Assembly (NCBI GenBank): GCA_050946195.1
Contig: JBMNUI010000012.1
Span: 1 to 40,689, forward strand
Source of the DNA: UMGS1002 sp050946195
Lineage (GTDB): Bacteria; Bacillota; Clostridia; Oscillospirales; CAG-272
Direction: 5' to 3'
DNA length: 40,689 nt
The notes under the pieces were generated by a model, which searched no databases, was not told the origin of the DNA, and was given only the letters and a program-made list of their open reading frames with translations. The translations under genes and the position numbers were made by a program. Of the stretch, positions 25,765-32,903 are shown piece after piece (the stretch's first letter is position 1; each line of letters opens with the position of its first letter).

Positions 25765-26075
25765 TTTTCCATCAGCTCCCGTATTATAATGTTCTCGGCC
25801 TGCTCCATTCTTGCCCTGGCAGCCGCCGAAATCTCATCTGCCTTTGTCTTTGCCTCGGCTGTCGTTTTTTCCATCAGCTCAAGCGACTTTTGAGTTGCTT
25901 CGTTAGTCTTTTTGAGTGCCTCGGCGCGGGTCTCGGCTTCGGCCTTCTTGCAATCTTCCTCGCCCTGCGCCCGGGCGTCTGCCACCAGCTTTTTTGCCTG
26001 CTCGGCCGCCTCTTTCCTTATTGCAGCCGCCCGCTCCTCGGTTTCTCTTATTATCTTTACAGCCTCATTTGACAT
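25746..26075 (-). CDS. V-type ATPase subunit G/H-like peripheral stalk protein
   Basis: A 109-residue almost wholly helical protein rich in A, E and K (EERAAAIRKEAAEQAKKL), as expected of the long coiled coil that pairs with subunit E to form the peripheral stalk. Sequence alone would be weak evidence, but it is the first gene of the ATPase operon and overlaps atpI, the usual place of the G/H (AhaH/NtpF-type) subunit. ATG 26075 has a weak upstream site (GGAAGG). Confidence 0.85.
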   Translation of the reverse strand: MSNEAVKIIRETEERAAAIRKEAAEQAKKLVADARAQGEEDCKKAEAETRAEALKKTNEATQKSLELMEKTTAEAKTKADEISAAARARMEQAENIIIRELMEKCRLPG

Positions 26076-26180
26076 TTGTTTTACCTTCCAAACCTCAAAG
26101 TCGTCTTCCGCGCGGTATTAGTCTTTCCGGCATCAACTTAAATTTAACTCGGCTATTATCGGTAATTAATCTTCATACTC

Positions 26181-26201
26181 AAAACCGCCCGAGGCGGGCG
26201 G
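26181..26201 (-). terminator. Leader hairpin of the V-ATPase operon (attenuator-like)
   Basis: In the roughly 180-base leader the minus strand has CCGCCCG-CCT-CGGGCGG followed by TTTTGAG. A strong GC stem with a short U-run before the first gene fits partial termination. Confidence 0.55.
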
Positions 26202-26263
26202 TGTCCGCAAAAGCAATTATCCCTGCCTTCGGGAGAAGTTTTACTATAAGCTTAGTTGTATAT

Positions 26264-26292
26264 ATGATACACTAAATCGCAGAATATTTCAA
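26264..26292 (-). promoter_or_regulatory. Promoter of the V-ATPase operon
   Basis: On the minus strand TTGAAA (26292-26287), a 17-base spacer and TATCAT (26269-26264) are a good sigma-A match, about 185 bases before the first gene. Confidence 0.65.
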
Positions 26293-26320
26293 GAGTAACA
26301 AGTTATTTTCATTATATTAA

Positions 26321-26749
26321 TTAAGCTTTATCCAAAACACGGGTTAATTTCCCGCGCGGCTTCGTTCGGAGCATAAGGAGTAAGTCGGTGCTCCACAGGT
26401 CGCTTATTTTCTTTTCGAACAGGGTGTTGCGGTTTTGAGAAAGCCTGAAAACACACTCAACACATATGCAGCCCTCCTCGGCCGGCTCAACCCTTGAGGC
26501 TATGCGGTACTCATACCTTCTGAACCTGAATTTCCGGTCGCGCTCGCCGAGCGCCTCGTATTCTTTTTTTATTTCCCCGGCAAATTTCCCGGCCCAGTCC
26601 TCGGCAAAAAGCCCGATTTTGCGGTAATATTCATTAAAAAGTTTGGCATCTTCCCGGTCGTATTCGGGCAGCTCGATTTTCACGGAGAGCAGCTCGCACC
26701 GGCCTTCCCTGATGCACAGTGCCCGCTTGTTCTTTTTGATGTCGCGCAT
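26321..26749 (-). CDS. Hypothetical protein
   Basis: A 142-residue soluble, basic protein without signal or membrane segment. ATG 26749 has AAGGAG at good spacing, and its codon use matches the surroundings, so the gene looks real. A possible motif is CICVECVF near the middle, with three cysteines. The build (alternating strands in the first part, then helix) faintly recalls DUF3298-like domains, but I do not assign a family. It lies between the terminator of the large lipoprotein gene and the V-ATPase promoter, so it is probably transcribed alone. Confidence 0.7.
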   Translation of the reverse strand: MRDIKKNKRALCIREGRCELLSVKIELPEYDREDAKLFNEYYRKIGLFAEDWAGKFAGEIKKEYEALGERDRKFRFRRYEYRIASRVEPAEEGCICVECVFRLSQNRNTLFEKKISDLWSTDLLLMLRTKPRGKLTRVLDKA

Positions 26750-26850
26750 AGACGCTCCTTACATTCGGTGTGGAAGATGGCTTGGCCGCGAAGGACTGAT
26801 GCCCCGCTCGGCCGGCCGGATTTAGTATCATAATATGCGTCAGGAACAAT

Positions 26851-26879
26851 AAAATGCCCCCTCCCGGGCGGGAGGGGGC
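26851..26879 (-). terminator. Terminator of the large lipoprotein gene
   Basis: GCCCCCTCCC and GGGAGGGGGC form a perfect 10-bp stem with a short loop, 15 bases after the stop; the minus strand then reads ATTTTATTGTT. Confidence 0.9.
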
Positions 26880-26894
26880 GGGTTGTTGCTCTTA

Positions 26895-29800
26895 TTATTG
26901 GGCGTTGTATTTTGACCAGTCATATGCCGGTTCGCCGGTAACGGTTAAGGCATAGTAGCGGTCATAGGCAACCTTGAAGCTGTAGTCGTCGAGAGACTGA
27001 GAAGCTTTCTTTTCGTCCTGACCCTTGAAGAGCTGTATCAGGATACCATCAACTTTATCGGTAGCATCGCTGTATTTATCATTGGAGTTGAGCATTGTCA
27101 CGGCCATAATCTTCTCGAGAGCTTTCGCATATACGGCGTCAATCTCCTGCAGGTAGCGTGCGGCACGGCTTGAGGTGCGCTCGTAAGTATAAGCAGGCTC
27201 GTTGTATGTCTTGTCTACCAATTCGGTTGCGCCCTCAGTCCAATCATATGCCACGACTGTTGCCCAGCTGCCGGTGCTCGAATTCCAGACACCCTTCACG
27301 GCATCCCTGATCTTATTGAGCTTGACGATGGCGTCGTCCTTGTGGTAAGCAAGTTGTACTACCTTCGCAAGGCTCTTGTATGCACCGAGTGTGTCATCGT
27401 CACCATCATCGTCATAAAGCACTAGATTGCAGGCATTATCGAACTCGGTCTCAGCAAGGTTTGCATAGCTATCAGCATCGGTGTTGATAATCTCTTCTGC
27501 CGATTTGTCGTAGTCTTTAATGTGGACAAGATACTGACCTGCACCGACTGTTTCAACATAATAGCCGGCACCAGTGAGGGCCGCAACATTCGGGTATGTG
27601 GTTGTGTTTATCTGGTTGTTCTTGTTGCTGAATTTTTCGTTTTTGAAGCCGGCTATAGCGCTGATAGTAGTGGAGCTCGTGAGCTTTTCGACATAGGCGT
27701 TTATGTCGTTTGCCAGGTTGAGCGAATCAGTGTCAGTCATATAGCTGGCATAAGCGGCCTTGGCGGCATTGATATAGTTAGTAACATGCGTCCTGCAGAG
27801 GTTTACGAGGGTGTTGAACATCAGGTCGGCATATTCCTTGGCGATATCGACCGCAGCGTCTTTGGCCACAACCAGTTTGTCAACCACGATTGTCAGCGCG
27901 ATATTGCCTGAGGACTCTGTGGTGATTTTACCGTCAGACTTCTGATAGTAAAGGGCCTTTTTGGAGGTGTTCTTGGCCTGATAAGTCTGGGCGGTGTAGG
28001 AGTCGTAGTCAAGCGCCAGGATAGCGTCGCGAGCCGTGTTTGCAAGCGAGATAATCGAGTTTCTGTAACTGTCCTTGGCGCTGTCAGACAGCCCTGCAGA
28101 ACTTCCGCCCTGCTTCTTGCGGACGTTATCGGCCTGGGTTACGAGTGTACCGTTTTTCATGCCGATATTATCAGAGGCGTACTCTGCAACCTCTTTGCTG
28201 AGTTCTTTCTGGAAGTCGTGGAAATTGATGGAGTTGTTCAGCTCAAACTCAGCTTTGGCATAATATTCGGCCGCGGCTTTGACAGTGTCGTTCAGAGCCT
28301 TCAGTACCGCAACGAAAGCCGAAGTGTCGTCGTCGGTATTGAGGGTCAGTAAAACGTCACCGCCGGTTTTTTCGGGTTCCGGAAGATTGAACATTTTAAG
28401 ATTGCCGATGTTGTCGAGCTCGGCGTAGGTCGGCACCTTGAACTGCTTGAGCTCGTTGAGGTATGTATCAACCTTGCTGAGAAGCCCGTTTCCGAATGTC
28501 TTGTCGAAGTTCTTGTATACAGTTTCGGATTCTGTTGATGAAGTAAAGCCATCGGCCTTGGCTTTGAATGTCGCGACCTTTTTCTCGATCTCGGGTGCTA
28601 CTATCTTGTTGTAGTACAGCTGAACCATCTCGGCAACCGCCTTCGCCACGACAGCATCAACTTCGGCGTAGGCCTCATCAATGCTCAGCCTGCCCTTGAA
28701 GCTTCCGCTGTAGGTGGGCTTCAGGAACTCGGCGGTGTAAAGGGTGGCAATTCTTTCGAATTCGTTGCGAATCTGCTGGTCGTCGGATTTGCACGCTGTC
28801 AGGCTCTTGTAGTCCACTGCATAATCCGAACCAATCTCAGCATCAAGATATCCGCCGAGATATGTCGTATCAAGGCCTGCCAGATCACCTGTAGCCGCAC
28901 TGTTGTTCATGAAGAACACGGGCAGCGAGTCGACAAACGCCTTGGCCTGCGACTGATACTGATGGAACCAGCTATCATAGAGGACGAGAACGTAATTCTT
29001 GACGAAGTCCTCGCCGGTGAGTTTGACTTTTTTGTTCTCTACGTACTTAATCGGAGAATCGTCGCCGCCGTTGGCCACCATGAAAATCTTGTAGAGCTCA
29101 TATGCGGCCTCGATAGCGCTGCTCTGGGTCTTAATGTCGGCAAAAGTCGGGTTGTCGAGTATGGTCTTAACCGAATTGTAAGCCTCTTTGGCAACCATGT
29201 TGGCGTAATTTCTCAGAACGGTGAGTTTGCTCTCGGCATACCTGAGCGTGCTGGTGGCGATGTTGAAAGTGTTCATTACATGGCCGTCAAGCTTGCTGAT
29301 AATGGCCGAGGCCGGGTCTGAGTTCTCGTCAAAGTACTCGTCAACGTACTCGTCAACGTTTAAACCGACACTTGCGAAGTAGTTTGAATAGGTCATGAGC
29401 CAGGCTATGTAATCCTCGCGGGCCTTCTTCACAATCTCCTCGTGGGTGAGGAACAGGTCGGTGTCGACATCACCGAAGCTTTTGATGACCGCCTGAACCG
29501 CTTCGCCCTCAGACGCAATGCTGGGAACCTTGGCGATTTCGTCGGCCAGCTTTGCCATGACTTCGTTTACACCCTCGGCTGTCGTTGCCTTGTAAAGATT
29601 GGTGTAAGCATCGTCAAACACCTGGGCAAGCTTGTAGTAGTTTGCCTCGGTGTACCAGAGCTGACGGAGGGTGAGGTACTTGACCTTCAGCTGGGAAATC
29701 TCTGCGAGCACCGATTCGGTAACTACGTCCTTGACGTCTTCCCACCAATCCTCGGGGTCAACAGGCTCGGGGGCGGGGTCGTTCTTATGGGACTCGAGAT

Positions 29801-30095
29801 CTTCCTTTGTTTTGTTCAGCTCATCCTGCAACTGCTCATTGGCTTTCTTTTGTTCTTCAATTTTAGCATATGCATCTTCGAGCTGTCCCTGGAGCTCTTC
29901 TGCCAGCTGGGATGCCTTGTCTGCCGCCACCTGAGCGTCTTTGGCAGATTGATTGGCTTCCTCAGCCTGAGACTTCGCTTTATCAAGTTCCTCCTGCAGC
30001 GCCTTGTTGTTGCATCCGGCGAATATAGACGCCATCATAAGCAAAACAAGGACAAGCGAGAAGAGCTTGATGCCAGTTTTCTTGTTTCTAAGCAT
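26895..30095 (-). CDS. Very large lipoprotein of unknown function
   Basis: 1066 residues. The N-terminus is a lipoprotein signal (MLRNKK, hydrophobic core, lipobox IFAGC with C28 as the lipid site), so the protein should be tethered outside the membrane. Residues about 30-110 are a charged coiled coil, followed by a proline/acid linker (PAPEPVDPEDWW). The remaining ~950 residues are mostly helical, rich in Ala, Asp, Lys and Tyr, with few cysteines and no recognisable enzyme motif. AGGAGG precedes the ATG, and a strong terminator follows the stop, so it is a monocistronic and probably well-expressed gene. Its GC content is lower than the flanking core genes. A helical surface scaffold or binding protein is a guess only. 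Confidence 0.85.
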   Translation of the reverse strand: MLRNKKTGIKLFSLVLVLLMMASIFAGCNNKALQEELDKAKSQAEEANQSAKDAQVAADKASQLAEELQGQLEDAYAKIEEQKKANEQLQDELNKTKEDLESHKNDPAPEPVDPEDWWEDVKDVVTESVLAEISQLKVKYLTLRQLWYTEANYYKLAQVFDDAYTNLYKATTAEGVNEVMAKLADEIAKVPSIASEGEAVQAVIKSFGDVDTDLFLTHEEIVKKAREDYIAWLMTYSNYFASVGLNVDEYVDEYFDENSDPASAIISKLDGHVMNTFNIATSTLRYAESKLTVLRNYANMVAKEAYNSVKTILDNPTFADIKTQSSAIEAAYELYKIFMVANGGDDSPIKYVENKKVKLTGEDFVKNYVLVLYDSWFHQYQSQAKAFVDSLPVFFMNNSAATGDLAGLDTTYLGGYLDAEIGSDYAVDYKSLTACKSDDQQIRNEFERIATLYTAEFLKPTYSGSFKGRLSIDEAYAEVDAVVAKAVAEMVQLYYNKIVAPEIEKKVATFKAKADGFTSSTESETVYKNFDKTFGNGLLSKVDTYLNELKQFKVPTYAELDNIGNLKMFNLPEPEKTGGDVLLTLNTDDDTSAFVAVLKALNDTVKAAAEYYAKAEFELNNSINFHDFQKELSKEVAEYASDNIGMKNGTLVTQADNVRKKQGGSSAGLSDSAKDSYRNSIISLANTARDAILALDYDSYTAQTYQAKNTSKKALYYQKSDGKITTESSGNIALTIVVDKLVVAKDAAVDIAKEYADLMFNTLVNLCRTHVTNYINAAKAAYASYMTDTDSLNLANDINAYVEKLTSSTTISAIAGFKNEKFSNKNNQINTTTYPNVAALTGAGYYVETVGAGQYLVHIKDYDKSAEEIINTDADSYANLAETEFDNACNLVLYDDDGDDDTLGAYKSLAKVVQLAYHKDDAIVKLNKIRDAVKGVWNSSTGSWATVVAYDWTEGATELVDKTYNEPAYTYERTSSRAARYLQEIDAVYAKALEKIMAVTMLNSNDKYSDATDKVDGILIQLFKGQDEKKASQSLDDYSFKVAYDRYYALTVTGEPAYDWSKYNAQ

Positions 30096-30208
30096 ACGTT
30101 GCCTCCTGTATTAGATTTGTGATATGATTTTACACTAATATTTTGAATGTTGCATTAGTTTTGTGTGAACTAATTGTAAATAAATCATTCTTTCACGGCC
30201 TCTGGCAA

Positions 30209-30228
30209 TAGAATTCACCAGAATTCTA
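30209..30228. repeat. Perfect inverted repeat between divergent genes
   Basis: TAGAATTC-ACCA-GAATTCTA, 8-bp arms, lies between the lipoprotein gene (minus) and tRNA-Pro (plus). It could be an operator or a hairpin; no T-run follows. The rest of 30096-30350 is AT-rich with no gene seen. Confidence 0.4.
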
Positions 30229-30350
30229 CCGGTGTGACATAAAAATCGCTCTTTCAGTTTATCATGCCCCACTAAAAAACACAAGAAAATATTTGGTAAA
30301 CAAATTATGTCGGATTTTTTAAGACGGGCCGGCAAATTGCCCGAGGGGTA

Positions 30351-30379
30351 TTGACAAATTGCCCGTGCTGTGTTATACT
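30351..30379 (+). promoter_or_regulatory. Promoter of tRNA-Pro
   Basis: TTGACA (30351-30356), 17-base spacer, TATACT (30374-30379), about 60 bases before the tRNA. An 11-bp direct repeat CAAATTGCCCG at 30333 and 30355 overlaps the -35 region. Confidence 0.85.
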
Positions 30380-30439
30380 TCAAAAGCACTGCGGCAAAGT
30401 CGGGCCGGCTTTGACCTTGCTGAAAAAACCCAGGCACAG

Positions 30440-30516
30440 CGGGGTGTGGCTCAGATTGGTAGAGCGCTTGGTTCGGGACCAAGAGGCCGCTGGTTCAAAT
30501 CCAGTCACTCCGACCA
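30440..30516 (+). tRNA. trnP: tRNA-Pro(CGG)
   Basis: Complete cloverleaf: acceptor CGGGGTG/CACTCCG with one G-U pair, D-arm GGCTC...GAGC, anticodon stem CTTGG/CCAAG around TTCGGGA (anticodon CGG), T-arm CTGG-TTCAAAT-CCAG, discriminator A and encoded CCA. The C1 start is typical of proline tRNAs. Confidence 0.95.
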
Positions 30517-30521
30517 TAAAG

Positions 30522-30577
30522 CCACTCTGTTACTGATACAATTCCTGTATTGGTAGCAGAGTGGTTTTTAGTTTTTG
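30522..30577 (+). terminator. Terminator of tRNA-Pro
   Basis: CCACTCTG-TTAC pairs with GTAGCAGAGTGG across an AT-rich loop, followed by TTTTTAGTTTTT, beginning 6 bases after the tRNA end. Confidence 0.85.
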
Positions 30578-30780
30578 CCAATTCGAAATCACCTCCTTAT
30601 GGCGAAATATGCAAAAGAAAGAGCAGCCCGAAGGTTGCTCTTGAATATTGCTCTTGAATCTCTTTGGCAAACTGGGATTGGATGAGGTGCCGCACCCGGC
30701 CTGCCAAAAAGGAGTAAGACGCCGTAACATTATTAGGTTAAAGGAAAATTGAAAAAACCATGTAAATACCGTTACTTTTA
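30578..30780. other. Gene-poor stretch with small repeats
   Basis: No convincing gene. It holds a hairpin (AAGAGCA...TGCTCTT, about 30617-30642) with a T-rich side on the minus strand. A 13-bp tandem duplication (TTGCTCTTGAAT at 30635 and 30648) is also present. An 85-codon minus-strand frame across it looks accidental. Confidence 0.4.
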
Positions 30781-30809
30781 TTGACACTTCTGCCTGAACG
30801 AAGTATAAT
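30781..30809 (+). promoter_or_regulatory. Consensus sigma-A promoter
   Basis: TTGACA (30781-30786), exactly 17 bases, TATAAT (30804-30809): a perfect consensus. It lies about 120 bases before the fragment gene at 30928. Confidence 0.85.
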
Positions 30810-30927
30810 TGTTTTAGTGGGAAATTCTATCCAGGGGAGGCTTGCCGCAAAAGCAATGTGGATTCTATCGGCAACTCTCATTATTTTCTTTTATCCTCAT
30901 TGCTTCTCCGGCATTGAGGTTTGATTT

Positions 30928-31203
30928 ATGGCTGAAATAGCAACTTATCCTGTAAAATGGGATAAATATTCCCCGAAAGATACTCTTTCGGTAATAAAAT
31001 CAGCAGGATTTCAGGCAATATGCCTTAGGATGGATATTTTTTCGGATTCCCCCAGCATAAAAATTGAAGATTACTACAAAAGCGGGCTGAGGATTGAGAA
31101 CGCGCACCTCGACTCTGCCGGAACAAGCCATATGTGGTTTGAGGGGATAAAAGGGAAAACCCGAAAGGAGGATTTATGCCCCTTCAGTTTTCTCGCACAA
31201 TGA
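30928..31203 (+). pseudogene. N-terminal fragment of a TIM-barrel sugar isomerase-like gene
   Basis: 91 codons from ATG 30928 (GAGGT upstream). The segment DTLSVIKSAGFQAICLRMD and then GLRIENAHLDSAGTSHMWFEG resembles the first two beta-alpha units of xylose-isomerase-like TIM-barrel proteins (sugar phosphate isomerase/epimerase family), which run to about 250-300 residues. The frame ends right after, in unrelated sequence, so I read it as a truncated copy. The perfect promoter upstream suggests it was expressed or still is. Another reading is a short independent gene. Confidence 0.5.
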
Positions 31204-31256
31204 CCGCGGGCCACGGCGCCCCCTCCGTTCTCTGGCTTACCGCTAATACTCCCTGA
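31176..31256 (+). CDS. Possible 26-residue peptide
   Basis: ATG 31176 has a very strong ribosome binding site (AAAGGAGG, 4-5 bases upstream) and overlaps the end of the preceding frame. It encodes 26 residues starting MPLQFSRTMTAG. No family is recognised. It may be the start of a gene whose remainder is lost, or a leader peptide for the following cysteine-rich gene. The 31257-31394 stretch after it is rich in GC stems (for example GCCGC...GCGGC near 31330). Confidence 0.25.
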   Translation: MPLQFSRTMTAGHGAPSVLWLTANTP

Positions 31257-31394
31257 TGTGAGCCGCCCCATTCTCCGGAGAAAAGACCTAGAAACAAATC
31301 GGCCGGTGGCGCCTGTGGCCTGCAGTTGCCGCGGATTCTGCGGCGACGGCGGTTGTCGGCGAGAATCTGCTGAGTACGGCATATATTATTATTA

Positions 31395-31739
31395 ATGATG
31401 GATATTCTGACAAACAAATTCCCGCCCCCGCCTCCGCCCCCCTGCCCGCCGGATAAGTGCTGCAACACCGGCTTTGAAGTGGCGAAGGTAAGCCTTCCGA
31501 TTGAAATTCTGCCGAAAACCTTTGTCGGCGACGTCGATGTCGACTGCTTCGGCGAACCCTGCGTTACCTGCGATTGCGACCCCTGCGGGAGCTCCTGCAG
31601 AGTGGTGATAACCCAGCGCATCAAAATAAAGATACCTTACAAGATAGGTGTAAAGGCCATTACCGGCTGCAGCAATATCTTTTGTTTTCCTCTTGGCTGC
31701 GAGGAAGAAGCCGACAAAGCCGAAGACGAAAAAAAGTAA
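31395..31739 (+). CDS. Proline/cysteine-rich small protein
   Basis: 114 residues. A run of prolines (about residues 10-18, with CPPDKCC) leads into VAKVSLPIEILPKTFVGDVD, a cysteine cluster (CFGEPCVTCDCDPCGSSC) and a second beta-rich part (ITQRIKIKIPYKIGVKA), ending in an acidic tail. The pattern of two beta blocks around a Cys cluster recalls cysteine-rich clostridial proteins thought to be coat or surface proteins; this is a resemblance, not a match. No clear ribosome binding site precedes ATG 31395 (or 31398). A very strong terminator follows about 110 bases after the stop. Confidence 0.65.
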   Translation: MMDILTNKFPPPPPPPCPPDKCCNTGFEVAKVSLPIEILPKTFVGDVDVDCFGEPCVTCDCDPCGSSCRVVITQRIKIKIPYKIGVKAITGCSNIFCFPLGCEEEADKAEDEKK

Positions 31740-31849
31740 TTGACCTCAGCCATGCCACGACGGCGCCCCCTCGCAAAAGCGCCGGCGTATAAGGCCTTAC
31801 GACGCAATTGTTTCTTTTATTTGTAAGGTGTTCTCGCGATCCTGACCCC

Positions 31850-31876
31850 GCGGGGGCTTAGCCCCCGCTTTTTTTT
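31850..31876 (+). terminator. Strong terminator
   Basis: GCGGGGGC-TTA-GCCCCCGC followed by eight T. It doubles as the first GC hairpin of repeat copy 5. Confidence 0.9.
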
Positions 31877-31946
31877 ACGGGGCTCCGCCCCGTACCCCGC
31901 TTAAGGGACTTTTGAAAAAAGTCCCTTAAGAATCTTCAAAAACTTT
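31876..31946 (+). repeat. Composite hairpin repeat, copy 5
   Basis: TACGGGGC-TCC-GCCCCGTA, then CCCCGC overlapping the stem end, then hairpin TTAAGGGACTTTT/AAAAAGTCCCTTAA, then GAATCTTCAAAAACTTT. It is plus orientation, downstream of the cysteine-rich gene. The following 31947-32094 holds another GC palindrome (GCGCGGG...CCCGCGC near 32015-32038) and no gene. Confidence 0.85.
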
Positions 31947-32094
31947 CCTGCAATATTTTTTAAGGGTAGTTGCTCGCTTATACTTAAGTCAACCGGCATA
32001 CTAAAGGCAACAAAGCGCGGGTTGCGGGGCCCGCGCTTCAAAATTTACGTTAAACGGTGTGTGGGGCAGATCCCCCACAGAAATATAGTTAAAA

Positions 32095-32769
32095 TTACTT
32101 CTCCCCGCTGTCGGGGCGACTTGAAGTATTGACTTCGCCCTCCAATGCCGCGATCTTCTGCTCAAGCGCGGCAATTCTGTTGTAAAGCTTGCACAGCTCC
32201 TGCGACACCGGGTCGGGAATATGCACATGGTCAAGGTCGGCGCACTTCTCGGCGGCCTTTTTCTTGTTGACAATCCGCGCCGGTATGCCTACCGCGGTGG
32301 TGTTCGGGGGCACCTCGGACAGCACTACCGCGCCCGCGGCAATTTTGGCGTTGTCGCCTACCTTGAAGGGTCCGAGGATTTTGGCTCCCGCGCCCACCAT
32401 CACGTTGTTTCCGAGCGTCGGGTGCCGTTTGCCGGTGTCCTTTCCGGTTCCTCCGAGCGTCACGCCCTGATATATCGTACAATAGTCACCGATCTCGGCG
32501 GTCTCGCCGATAACCACCCCCATGCCGTGGTCGATAAACAGGCATTTCCCGATTTTTGCGCCGGGGTGTATTTCAATGCCGGTAAAAAATCGGCCGAGCT
32601 GCGAAATCAACCGAGCGATGAAATAACAACGTATTTTATAGAAGAAATGCGCCACTCTGTAATACATGAGGGCATGCACGCCCGAGTAGAGCAGCAAAAT
32701 CTGGGCCGCGTTCTTCGCGGCCGGATCCCGCGCTTTAATGCTCTTTATAAACTCACCCAAAGCCGTCAT
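32095..32769 (-). CDS. cysE: Serine O-acetyltransferase
   Basis: This enzyme makes O-acetylserine from serine and acetyl-CoA, the first step of cysteine synthesis. An N-terminal helical part (about 1-55) is followed by a left-handed beta-helix of hexapeptide repeats (IHPGAKIGKCLFIDHGMGVVIGETAEIGDYC), with the catalytic His/Asp in IDHGMG and the loop GGTGKDTGKRHPTLG. A short C-terminal coiled coil follows. ATG 32769 (224 residues) with AAGGA is preferred to a TTG at 32790. It stands alone with its own promoter, with no cysK beside it in the window. Confidence 0.95.
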   Translation of the reverse strand: MTALGEFIKSIKARDPAAKNAAQILLLYSGVHALMYYRVAHFFYKIRCYFIARLISQLGRFFTGIEIHPGAKIGKCLFIDHGMGVVIGETAEIGDYCTIYQGVTLGGTGKDTGKRHPTLGNNVMVGAGAKILGPFKVGDNAKIAAGAVVLSEVPPNTTAVGIPARIVNKKKAAEKCADLDHVHIPDPVSQELCKLYNRIAALEQKIAALEGEVNTSSRPDSGEK

Positions 32770-32820
32770 ATGATTATCCTTATCAATCAATTTTGCAGTT
32801 CAAGCCGGTTTTACAGGCAA

Positions 32821-32849
32821 ATTATACATTATCATATTATGAAAGTCAA
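32821..32849 (-). promoter_or_regulatory. Promoter of cysE
   Basis: Minus strand TTGACT (32849-32844), 17-base spacer, TATAAT (32826-32821). The leader to the ATG is only about 45 bases, so no T-box fits. Confidence 0.75.
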
Positions 32850-32903
32850 TAGGAAAGGTTGCCGGCACACCCGGTGCTGCGGGAAATGCCGGCGACCCGA
32901 AAA

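Noticed and set aside
30586..30600. Sequence resembling the 3' end of 16S rRNA (ATCACCTCCTTA)
   Set aside because: Only the anti-Shine-Dalgarno-like dozen bases match; no rRNA sequence precedes it. It is simply the complement of a strong ribosome-binding-type motif.
30530..30787. 85-codon minus-strand frame right of tRNA-Pro
   Set aside because: It crosses the tRNA terminator, a hairpin and a tandem duplication and begins at the promoter of another unit; this is the pattern of chance reading through repeats.
32770..32849. T-box leader before cysE
   Set aside because: The promoter is only about 50 bases from the start codon, too short for a T-box, and no specifier or terminator stems are visible.
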